DNA of 38,837 nt from Anaeromicrobium sp. (GTDB taxonomy: Bacteria; Bacillota; Clostridia; Peptostreptococcales; Thermotaleaceae). The notes under the pieces are model-generated. The model was given only the letters and a program-made list of their open reading frames with translations. It made no database searches and had not been told where the DNA came from. The translations under genes and the position numbers were made by a program. Below, piece by piece: positions 1 to 6,667 of this stretch; within the stretch, counting starts at the first letter, position 1, and each line of letters opens with the position of its first letter. Location of the stretch: positions 1 to 38,837 of the forward strand of contig NZ_JAOART010000064.1 of the NCBI RefSeq assembly GCF_025210435.1, written 5' to 3'.

Positions 1-102
1 GCATAAGATGTTGTGACGTTCCAGGGTTCCAAAGATTTTCAATATATTTTCCCTTATAGGCAAGTTACTGTATAAAACAAATTTAAAACCAATAAATCTA
101 TA
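1..102 (+). repeat. Family A repeat, copy A0 (right half only, cut by window edge)
   Basis: This is the right half of the interspersed hairpin repeat defined at 102-338. It has the conserved TGTTGTGACGTTCC core, the right arm AAAGATTTTCAATATATT, the CCCTTATAGGCAAG block and an AAATCTAT end. Its left half lies outside the window. It abuts A1 with a shared TATA junction, so the two copies are in tandem. Confidence 0.85.
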
Positions 103-338
103 TAGATTTCTGGTGTATAAACTTGCTTTATGCGGGCCTATTTCAGGAAAATATATTGAAAATCTTTTCCATTGAAGTCCTTGTCACAAGCGAAAGTGTG
201 AATCTTCGTATATAGGTTCACGTGTCATGTTGGAGTAGAATAGGATGTTGTGACGTTCCAGGGTTCCAAAGATTTTCAATATATTGTCCCTTATAGGCAA
301 GTTACTGTATAAATAAATCTTAGTGTTACGAAATCTAT
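102..338 (+). repeat. Family A repeat, copy A1
   Basis: A near-complete copy of a roughly 235 bp element with ends ATAGATTTC...GAAATCTAT flanked by TA. Inside lie a long arm (GAAAATCTTTTCC against AAAGATTTTC), a TCACA-8-TGTGA hairpin, a GAATCT/AGGTTC hairpin and a TTGTGAC box. A1 carries ATTG in the left inner helix but GGGT on the right, so this helix is mispaired here, unlike in the other copies. It lies between the window edge and the terminator of the sigma-54 activator gene. Short open frames inside it are not considered genes. Confidence 0.88.
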
Positions 339-350
339 AAATATGATATG

Positions 351-405
351 TGAAAAAAAGTAATGAAGTTCCCATACAAAGGGGAAAGACTTCATTACTT
401 TTTTT
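351..405 (-). terminator. Bidirectional intrinsic terminator of the sigma-54 activator gene
   Basis: A long stem pairs AAGTAATGAAGT with ACTTCATTACTT. An inner stem pairs TTCCC with GGGAA. A-runs and T-runs flank it, so it can terminate in both directions. It lies directly downstream of the minus-strand activator gene that stops at 410. Confidence 0.85.
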
Positions 406-409
406 ACGT

Positions 410-2440
410 TTATTTAGGGTGATTACAGAGAAATTTCAATCCTGACTGAGTAATTCGAGTACCACCTCTGCCCTTTACGATTTTAACCAAATTCTCAGTC
501 TCCATTTTTTTCAGCAGATTTCGCACTTCATATTCACTTAAGTTAACACCCCTTTTCTGTAAGATAAGTGAAATATCTTTTCTGCTTGATTTTCTGTTAT
601 CCTCATGGGCTTCTTTTAAATAGTTTAAAATAGCCATTTCTTCAGACATATTTTCATTAGATTCTAATGGAGTATTTTTCATATCTGTATAAATCTCATC
701 TTTCATATATTCAGGCAAGCCATTTAACTCGAAGCCATCAGACATATGGATCATATACTGGATGCAGTTCATTAACTCACGAATGTTTCCTTTCCAATCT
801 CTGCTAGAAAACACATCCATCAGATTCTTAGGTATATCTCTTTGGGTGTTATTTAGCTTCATATAATGTTTAATGAAAAATAAGATATCACCATTTCTCT
901 CCCTAAGAGGAGGGACCCTAATATTGATCACATTAAGTCTAAAGAAAAGGTCTTCTCGAAATGCCTTCTCTCTCACTAGGGTGTATAGGTTTTTATTAGT
1001 TGCTCCTATAATTCGAATATTGATTGGAATAATATCAGTTCCACCCACACGTATTATTTCCCTTTCTTGAAGAACTCGTAATAGTTTTACTTGTACCTCT
1101 TTTGAAATTTCACCCAATTCATCTAGGAAAATAGTACCTCCATTTGCCATTTCAAAGAGACCGATTTTACCATTGTTATTAGCTCCAGTAAATGCGCCTT
1201 TTTCGTATCCGAACAACTCACTTTCTAAAAGTGTACTATTTAGGGCACCGCAGTTAAATCCTACGAATGGTCCACTTTTTCGCTGGGAATGATTATGTAT
1301 GGCTTGAGCCAGCAATTCTTTACCCGTTCCACTTTCTCCCTCAATGAGAATATCATCATCGGTTTGTGCTGCTTTCTTTGCAAAATTTTTTAATTCCTTA
1401 ATTTGGGGGCTGTTACCAAGGATGTCCTCAAAGAAATATTTTGCCACATGGCCTTTATTTTTTGTTGACCGGTAAATGACTTTATTTTCATTTTGGATTT
1501 TTTCACTTTCTTTAAAACTAATCACACCACCGATGAAAATTTCCTTAGTATAGAGAGGATATTTGTTTATTAGATAATGGGTAGTATTTATTTTGATTAT
1601 GGCATTCTCAATTATACTCTTGTCATGGATATCCCTTAATTTTTCATGGGAGCAAAATACACTCAAATCGCATCCTAAATATAATTGTTCAAATCCTTTA
1701 AAAATGGCTTCTGCATTTTTATTGATTATATTTATCCGGTTGTGTTTATCATAAATAATGAGTCCCTGGTCAATGATGTTCAACAATAAATCTAAGTGTT
1801 CTGAGTTGTTAAAAGAACTATCTATGATGGAAATTAGGCCTGGACTTCTTGGTTTTATAAGTTCAACATAGGAGTGTAGAATCTTTTTTGTAATATTGTT
1901 TAGCATATTTAGTTTAATAAGCATATCAAATATGGTTGAAATATCAACGACGGTTTCTTTTATATCAATAAAGCTATTGTCTTCATTAGGTACAAGTTGA
2001 GGCTCTCCAGGAGTAATAATTGTGTCAATGTTATGAAATACCTGTTTATCACTACCAGGGTAATAGGGTAGGAATTGCAAGTGACTAGCCCCTAATTCGT
2101 ACATCATGGAAATACTTTGATTTGTGGTTCCCCTATGGGTATTTACAACAACAACTCTTGAACCAAATGGTATTGAAATGATTTTTTCATATTGTGTTTT
2201 TAAGAGTGTTCTTCGAATAACAATAATTTGAGTTTCAGGCATTAGAAAACGAGCAACGTTTAGTGCCATCTTTTGAGTGGGAACTAAAACAATATCGCAA
2301 TCGATAAACTGCATATTGTCTTTTGTGTAAAGGATCAGATTAAAATCAATAAATTTTCCCAAAAGGTCCTTTAATTGATTTTGAAGATTTACTCCAGCTT
2401 TTCTATTGATAGTAGAAACTACAACTCTAGGTCTGCGCAA
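410..2440 (-). CDS. Sigma-54-dependent transcriptional activator (PrpR-type N-terminus, PAS, AAA+, winged-helix-like C-terminus)
   Basis: An enhancer-binding protein of 676 residues that remodels sigma-54 RNA polymerase by ATP hydrolysis. Residues 1-190 resemble the PrpR-type effector domain. Residues 215-310 look like a PAS domain. The AAA+ core runs from about 340 to 575, with Walker A GESGTGKE (368-375), the sigma-54 contact loop GAFTGA (415-420) and Walker B GTIFLDE (435-441). The C-terminus (598-676) reads like a winged helix (SEYEVRNLLKKME...GRGGTRIT) rather than the usual Fis helix-turn-helix. The start is a TTG preceded by GAGGTGA with a 6-base gap. No partner operon lies beside it, and I found no convincing -24/-12 promoter in the intergenic DNA, so its target is unknown. 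The AAA+ call is certain; the effector domain call is moderate. Confidence 0.93.
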   Translation of the reverse strand: MRRPRVVVSTINRKAGVNLQNQLKDLLGKFIDFNLILYTKDNMQFIDCDIVLVPTQKMALNVARFLMPETQIIVIRRTLLKTQYEKIISIPFGSRVVVVNTHRGTTNQSISMMYELGASHLQFLPYYPGSDKQVFHNIDTIITPGEPQLVPNEDNSFIDIKETVVDISTIFDMLIKLNMLNNITKKILHSYVELIKPRSPGLISIIDSSFNNSEHLDLLLNIIDQGLIIYDKHNRINIINKNAEAIFKGFEQLYLGCDLSVFCSHEKLRDIHDKSIIENAIIKINTTHYLINKYPLYTKEIFIGGVISFKESEKIQNENKVIYRSTKNKGHVAKYFFEDILGNSPQIKELKNFAKKAAQTDDDILIEGESGTGKELLAQAIHNHSQRKSGPFVGFNCGALNSTLLESELFGYEKGAFTGANNNGKIGLFEMANGGTIFLDELGEISKEVQVKLLRVLQEREIIRVGGTDIIPINIRIIGATNKNLYTLVREKAFREDLFFRLNVINIRVPPLRERNGDILFFIKHYMKLNNTQRDIPKNLMDVFSSRDWKGNIRELMNCIQYMIHMSDGFELNGLPEYMKDEIYTDMKNTPLESNENMSEEMAILNYLKEAHEDNRKSSRKDISLILQKRGVNLSEYEVRNLLKKMETENLVKIVKGRGGTRITQSGLKFLCNHPK

Positions 2441-2470
2441 TTAGATTCACCTCAATCAAGTAATATATAG

Positions 2471-2631
2471 TTAGGCATATTCAAAAAATAAATTAGTCAT
2501 TTCACTGGCTATTTGGATTATTTTCTTCGTTATGGATCCCTTACATATGTTTAATATGCTCCCTCACCATGCCTTGAAAATAATCCAAATTCCTCAGAGA
2601 CCTGACTAGTTTATTTTTTTCATATGCCTTA
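2471..2631 (+). repeat. Family B hairpin repeat, copy B1
   Basis: A roughly 160 bp near-palindrome. Its ends are TTAGGCATAT and ATATGCCTTA. Inside, ATAAATTAGTCA pairs with TGACTAGTTTAT, TTGGATTATTTTC pairs with GAAAATAATCCAA, and the apex carries CATATGTTTAATATG. It fills most of the 330-base divergent gap between the activator (minus) and the nitroreductase (plus). The remaining roughly 140 bases (2632-2770) are AT-rich and must hold the nitroreductase promoter, but no clean one was identified. Confidence 0.85.
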
Positions 2632-2770
2632 ATATTATACTAATTGAAGAAGATTAATTGTGTCAACTATGAATTCCATACATCCTTGGCAATAATAAAA
2701 ATAAATGATAATCTATATAGGGATAAAGACAAAAAGGCCTAGATATATGATAATCAAGGGAGATGTACAT

Positions 2771-3334
2771 ATGATAAATGAAACTTTAAAAGTAATAAAA
2801 GATAGAAGAACTACAAGGAAGTTTAAACCAGAACAAATAAGGGAAGAAGAACTAGAAATCATATTAGAAGCAGGAATTTATGCACCAAGTGCCCATAATG
2901 ACCAGCCTTGGAATTTTACTGTAATTCAAAATAAAGAATTAATAGAAGAATTAAATGTGGAGTCAAAGGAGATGTGCAAGGATTTTCCAGATGAATTGAT
3001 CAGGAAAATGGCTAATAATAAAAGGTTTAATATTTTTTACAAAGCCCCCACAATCATAGTAGTATCTGGTAGAGATGATGCTATCATGCCACAGGTAGAT
3101 TGTGCAGCTGCAACACAAAACATGTTGTTGGCAGCAGAATCTATAGATATAGGGGCTTGTTGGAATGGGTTTGTAAGCTTTTTATTTCGTAGTGAAAAGG
3201 GAGAGGAGTATAAGGAAAAATTAAATATACCAAAGGGATATACACCCTATTATGGAGTAGCCCTCGGGTACAAAAAAGTAAGAATATGTAATCCTCCCAC
3301 AAGAAGGGAAAATACAATTCAATATATTAGATAA
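2771..3334 (+). CDS. Nitroreductase family protein
   Basis: A 187-residue FMN-dependent nitroreductase-fold enzyme. Family members reduce nitro groups, quinones or flavins with NAD(P)H. The FMN-phosphate motif RRTTRKF lies near residue 12. APSAHNDQPW follows at about 40, and a glycine-rich C-terminal GVALGYKK is present. The substrate cannot be told from sequence. The ATG at 2771 is chosen because GGGAGATG sits about 7 bases upstream and the protein then begins in the usual MINETLKVIKDRRTTRKF manner. The open frame extends further upstream to 2705 but without a ribosome site. It is monocistronic, ending in the terminator at 3335. Confidence 0.92.
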   Translation: MINETLKVIKDRRTTRKFKPEQIREEELEIILEAGIYAPSAHNDQPWNFTVIQNKELIEELNVESKEMCKDFPDELIRKMANNKRFNIFYKAPTIIVVSGRDDAIMPQVDCAAATQNMLLAAESIDIGACWNGFVSFLFRSEKGEEYKEKLNIPKGYTPYYGVALGYKKVRICNPPTRRENTIQYIR

Positions 3335-3360
3335 AGTCCATGGTTTAATGGGCTTTTTTT
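3335..3360 (+). terminator. Intrinsic terminator of the nitroreductase gene
   Basis: AGTCCAT pairs with ATGGGCT across a six-base loop and is followed by eight T. It begins directly after the stop codon. Confidence 0.88.
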
Positions 3361-3455
3361 ACGCTATATAATATGTGGTATCCTTTTGTCTAGGACTTAA
3401 GAACTAAATATAATTTTTTTCTTTCATATTACAAAATATTACATTTTTCTCACTT

Positions 3456-3483
3456 TTGTCATATTAAAATATAGTAATATACT
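3456..3483 (+). promoter_or_regulatory. Likely sigma-A promoter of the spo0E-like gene
   Basis: TTGTCA at 3456-3461 and TATACT at 3478-3483 with a 16-base spacer. The implied start of transcription lies just before the AAAGGGG ribosome site at 3497-3503, so the leader is very short. Confidence 0.5.
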
Positions 3484-3511
3484 AAATTCAGCTTGGAAAG
3501 GGGACTAGTTG

Positions 3512-3688
3512 TTGAAGAAAGGGAAAATAGTAAAGGTACAGATAGAAAAATATAAAAGAGACCTTAATACTATTTTAGAAGATGATAACGTTAATTTAGT
3601 TGATGGAGAAATTTTAAGAATAAGTAAGCAGCTAGATGAGTTAATAGTTGAATACTGTAGAGAAAATAAGAAGTGCGAACAAAATTGA
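3512..3688 (+). CDS. Spo0E-like aspartyl-phosphate phosphatase (small)
   Basis: A 58-residue protein starting with TTG, with AAAGGGG upstream. A second in-frame TTG at 3509 is an equally possible start. Residues 34-50 read ILRISKQLDELIVEYCR. This matches the Spo0E family signature, in which a Ser-x-x-Leu-Asp helix docks on Spo0A~P and removes the phosphate, delaying sporulation. The length fits the two-helix hairpin family, usually 50-90 residues. The gene stands alone between its own promoter and terminator. It is easy to miss because it is short and lacks ATG. The family call is good; the exact partner kinase/regulator is inferred from the family. Confidence 0.82.
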   Translation: MKKGKIVKVQIEKYKRDLNTILEDDNVNLVDGEILRISKQLDELIVEYCRENKKCEQN

Positions 3689-3691
3689 TAC

Positions 3692-3732
3692 AAAGAGCTC
3701 TGACTAGGTAAAAACTAGTTAAGAGCTTTTTA
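3692..3732 (+). terminator. Intrinsic terminator of the spo0E-like gene
   Basis: AGAGCTCTGACTAG pairs imperfectly with CTAGTTAAGAGCT and is followed by a T-run. Confidence 0.82.
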
Positions 3733-3751
3733 TATTATAAAATTATTGTCA

Positions 3752-3780
3752 TTGTATTGATAAATTTACTCATGTATAAT
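3752..3780 (+). promoter_or_regulatory. Likely promoter of the CGGC-type gene
   Basis: TTGTAT at 3752-3757, a 17-base spacer and a perfect TATAAT at 3775-3780, about 28 bases upstream of the start codon. Confidence 0.55.
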
Positions 3781-3808
3781 TTATATAAAAAAGATTGGGA
3801 GTATTTAA

Positions 3809-4156
3809 ATGAAAATAGGAATAATTATAAGAAAAGAAACGGCAGATAGATGTACTGGTAAAGGTTGTATGAGGGCCTTTTTCAAAAAAGAAGATTCCTT
3901 TAAAAGATATGAAGGTATGGAAGATGTGGAACTTGTGGCATTCATGCATAGTGGTGGAGATTTAGAGTACAAAATAAATAAGTTAAAGGAATTAGGTGTA
4001 GATGTGATTCATCTTTCAACTTGCATGAGGGGAAAATATGAAAATTATGAAGGATTAGCCCATGAACTCTCTAAGGATTTTCATGTTGTAGGCTATACCC
4101 ATGGTTCTGAGAATGGAAAGAGTAGGGATACGGTAAGTATAATAAGGCAAAAATAG
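3809..4156 (+). CDS. CGGC-domain-like protein lacking the CGGC motif
   Basis: A 115-residue protein resembling the small CGGC-domain family. It begins MKIGIIIRKETADRCTGKGC and then has FFKKEDSFKRYEG, as in the family, and the later HLSTCMRGKYE segment is also family-like. Where typical members read a CGGC cysteine pair after the central strand, this protein has AFMHSGGDLEYK, so the cysteines are replaced. Three cysteines remain (near 15, 20 and 72) and could bind metal or a redox centre. Its function is unknown. It is monocistronic, with its own promoter and a very strong terminator. Confidence 0.7.
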   Translation: MKIGIIIRKETADRCTGKGCMRAFFKKEDSFKRYEGMEDVELVAFMHSGGDLEYKINKLKELGVDVIHLSTCMRGKYENYEGLAHELSKDFHVVGYTHGSENGKSRDTVSIIRQK

Positions 4157-4162
4157 GATTTT

Positions 4163-4206
4163 AAAAGGATTTATTAGTTAATATTAACTAATAAATCCTT
4201 TTCTTT
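4163..4206 (+). terminator. Strong palindromic terminator
   Basis: A perfect 40-base inverted repeat: AAAAGGATTTATTAGTTAAT pairs with its own complement, flanked by A- and T-runs. It separates the CGGC-like gene from the padR promoter that begins six bases later. Confidence 0.88.
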
Positions 4207-4211
4207 ATATG

Positions 4212-4259
4212 TTGACAAAAGAGTATTATAATAGTAATATATTCTACAAGTGGAATATA
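4212..4259 (+). promoter_or_regulatory. padR promoter with overlapping operator-like palindrome
   Basis: A consensus TTGACA at 4212-4217, a 17-base spacer and TAATAT at 4235-4240. A perfect 7-base inverted repeat, TATATTC (4238-4244) and GAATATA (4253-4259), separated by 8 bases, overlaps the -10 box and the transcription start. This is where an autoregulating PadR dimer would bind. Confidence 0.7.
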
Positions 4260-4274
4260 AATAGGAGGTGCAAA

Positions 4275-4823
4275 ATGTCACTAAAACACGGCATACTAGG
4301 ATTACTATCATATAGCCCCATGAGTGGATATGATTTAATGAAGTATTTTAATGAATCTATTAATTTTTTTTGGAGCGCTCAAGGGAGTCAAATATATAGG
4401 GAATTAGATAAACTTCAAAGGGATGAATTTATAGAAGTTAATAGGGTTATACAAGAGAAAAGGCCTAATAAGAAAATATTTTCTATCACAGAAAGGGGAA
4501 AAGGTGAATTTGTTAGATGGGTAAATGAATTTTCACTAAAAGAAATTAATAAGACTAGGGATATTATAACTATGAAAATATTCTTTGGAGCTTCAGCAGA
4601 TAAGGAAATACTTATTAATAACCTAATAAAGTTTAAAAAATCAATTGAGGAAGAATACAAAAGTCTTTCCCAGGTAAAGGAAAATTTGCACAAGTTTCAA
4701 AGAAACGTGGACAATAAAAAAGAATCTTTATTTTGGGATTTAACCATATCAAAGGGATTAAAAAGTATGAGGGCAAATATGGAATGGGCAGAGGAAGCAA
4801 TAGGAATGATAAGGGAGTATTAA
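4275..4823 (+). CDS. PadR family transcriptional regulator
   Basis: A 182-residue PadR-type repressor. The N-terminal winged helix opens with the family hallmark LKHGILGLLSYSPMSGYDLMKYF and continues with QIYRELDKLQRDEFIEV, then the wing FSITERGKGEF. The C-terminal half (about 95-182) is the helical dimerisation domain of the longer, Vir-like PadR subclass. ATG 4275 is chosen because AGGAGGTG precedes it; an upstream in-frame ATG at 4209 lies inside the promoter. The next gene starts 11 bases after the stop, so the regulator and the flavodoxin fusion form one operon that is probably self-repressed. The inducer is unknown. Confidence 0.92.
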   Translation: MSLKHGILGLLSYSPMSGYDLMKYFNESINFFWSAQGSQIYRELDKLQRDEFIEVNRVIQEKRPNKKIFSITERGKGEFVRWVNEFSLKEINKTRDIITMKIFFGASADKEILINNLIKFKKSIEEEYKSLSQVKENLHKFQRNVDNKKESLFWDLTISKGLKSMRANMEWAEEAIGMIREY

Positions 4824-4834
4824 GGAGGAGTAAT

Positions 4835-6493
4835 ATGAAATCTGTATTAGTATTAAATGGTAGTCCTAGGGGAAAAAAGGGAAATACACAAAAACTAGTA
4901 GACAGATTTTTACAGGGAATAAGAGATACAAATGAAAATATAAATATAGACCAAATATATTTAAAGGATGAACACATTAAAAATTGTATTGGATGTTTCA
5001 CCTGTTGGGAAAAGACTCCAGGAAAATGTATACACGAAGATTCTATGGGTAGATTATTAAAAAAATATATAGACGGAGATATTATAATATGGGCAACACC
5101 CTTGTACCACTATAATATGACATCCATATTAAAGGTATTTGTAGAAAGAACATTACCTGTTAATAAACCTGACATAATAAAGAAAGATAATATATATACC
5201 CATCCTCAGCGTTATGAATTAGGAAATAAAAAGCACATACTCATAAGTAATTGTGGATTCCCACAATATGAAAATTTCAGTGTACTAATAGATGAATTCA
5301 AGAGGATTACAGGTAATCGTTTAAGTGAAACAATCCTATGTGTAGAAGGGGAATTACTAAGAGTAACTCCACTAGAGAGTAAAATAAAATGGTATTTAGA
5401 TAGTGTGCATAAATCTGCAATAGAGTTTATAAGAGATGGAGAATTTTCTAAGGAGACTAGGAGGACTTTAAAAGAACCCCTAATGGCCATAGACAAATTT
5501 GTAGAAATGGCTAATCTTAGTTGGCATGTGAATGAAGATTATGGGAAGGATAGTGAAGATAAGGAGTCTAAGGCATATAAATTCTTAAAACTTATGGCCC
5601 TTAGTATGAATGAAAAAGAGGCTAAAGATTTAGACCACATAATAGGATTTCATTTTACAGACTTAGATGAAGAATACTATTTAACTATCAAAGATGAAAA
5701 ATGTATAGCCCACAGGGGAAATGTTACAGATTTTACTACTAAGATAATAACTACTTTTAAAGTGTGGAAGGAAATATCAGAGGGACATTTAGATGGACCA
5801 AAAGCCATGATGGAAGGTTTATATAAAATAGAAGGTAGCCTTCAATTCTTAATGAAATTTAATAAATTATTTTCATCTAATAGGGGAAAAGAAGAAAAGG
5901 GAAAATCACCTAAAAAGGTATTTGGATTAAATGGAGAGAAATGGTTAGCAATAGGTTTTATACCTTGGAATTTATCTTGGATATTTATTAAAAGAAATAT
6001 GTTTTTAGGAGTTTGGTTGCCATTTTTAATAAGTTTAGGCGTACTTATAGTAAAAAGAAATAGTAAGCATATTACCTATTTTGAAAAGTTAAGTTTCTTT
6101 TATTTTTGTCAATTGATTTTCATTAGTAAATTAAATTCACAATTTATTAATGAAAAGGGAATAATTCTAAATTATATGGCTATAGGCATAATATGGCTAA
6201 CATCAACTATAACCAGCGTGTCCCTTACAGGTGAATACTCAAAGTATAGGTATGATGTATCCATGGAGAATAATAAAATCTTTGAGAAAACGAATAAAAT
6301 TATGACCTTATTTTGGGCATTCATATTCTTTATACAAGGAATTATTGTGATTACTTTAAAAGGTTATGGATTGATTAAGTATTATCCCTGTGTATATGTA
6401 CTATTGTTAGTTGCTGGAGCATTCACTAAATGGTTTCCAAACTGGTACCCCCAATATGTGGCTAGGGGAAAGAAACTCTTTATAAAACCATAG
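4835..6493 (+). CDS. Three-part fusion: flavodoxin-like NAD(P)H oxidoreductase, SCP2-like domain, membrane domain
   Basis: A 552-residue protein with three regions. Residues 1-200 are a flavodoxin-fold NADPH-dependent FMN reductase (VLVLNGSPRGKKGNTQKLVD phosphate loop; CIGCFTCWEKTPGKC Cys-rich segment; WATPLYHYNMTSILK). Residues about 235-345 resemble an SCP2 sterol-carrier domain (HFTDLDEEYYLTIKDEKC, then the GP..MMEGLYKIEGSLQFLMKF helix). Residues 369-540 contain about six hydrophobic segments and should be membrane-embedded. The family role would be quinone, nitro or disulfide reduction; joining a lipid-binding fold and membrane helices suggests a membrane-soluble substrate, which is inference. 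The ATG follows AAGGAGGAG, 11 bases after padR. A terminator follows. Confidence 0.8.
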   Translation: MKSVLVLNGSPRGKKGNTQKLVDRFLQGIRDTNENINIDQIYLKDEHIKNCIGCFTCWEKTPGKCIHEDSMGRLLKKYIDGDIIIWATPLYHYNMTSILKVFVERTLPVNKPDIIKKDNIYTHPQRYELGNKKHILISNCGFPQYENFSVLIDEFKRITGNRLSETILCVEGELLRVTPLESKIKWYLDSVHKSAIEFIRDGEFSKETRRTLKEPLMAIDKFVEMANLSWHVNEDYGKDSEDKESKAYKFLKLMALSMNEKEAKDLDHIIGFHFTDLDEEYYLTIKDEKCIAHRGNVTDFTTKIITTFKVWKEISEGHLDGPKAMMEGLYKIEGSLQFLMKFNKLFSSNRGKEEKGKSPKKVFGLNGEKWLAIGFIPWNLSWIFIKRNMFLGVWLPFLISLGVLIVKRNSKHITYFEKLSFFYFCQLIFISKLNSQFINEKGIILNYMAIGIIWLTSTITSVSLTGEYSKYRYDVSMENNKIFEKTNKIMTLFWAFIFFIQGIIVITLKGYGLIKYYPCVYVLLLVAGAFTKWFPNWYPQYVARGKKLFIKP

Positions 6494-6511
6494 GCCGTAT
6501 GCCTAAATAAT

Positions 6512-6550
6512 AAAAAATTCCTAGTGAATATATAACTAGGAATTTTTTGT
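6512..6550 (+). terminator. Intrinsic terminator of the padR operon
   Basis: AAAAAATTCCTAGT pairs with ACTAGGAATTTTTT, giving a stem with both A and T runs. Confidence 0.88.
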
Positions 6551-6627
6551 TATTTATATTGAAATTGTACTAAAATACCTATCCTGTGTAACATAATAAG
6601 AAAAGGATGAATATAAATGGTATTAAA

Positions 6628-6642
6628 TGAAAATGATTATCA
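6628..6642 (+). promoter_or_regulatory. Fur-box-like site upstream of asnB
   Basis: TGAAAATGATTATCA matches the 7-1-7 Fur box TGATAATnATTATCA at 13 of 14 defined bases. It lies 26 bases before the asnB start, between the likely promoter region and the ribosome site. No other iron gene lies nearby, so the assignment is tentative. Confidence 0.4.
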
Positions 6643-6667
6643 ATAAATAAAGAGAGGGGATAAAATT

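Noticed and set aside
184-375. 63-codon minus-strand open frame in repeat A1
   Set aside because: It lies inside the hairpin repeat, has no ribosome site and is not kept in other copies.
4209-4274. Longer PadR start at ATG 4209
   Set aside because: It would translate through the promoter and operator; AGGAGGTG marks ATG 4275.
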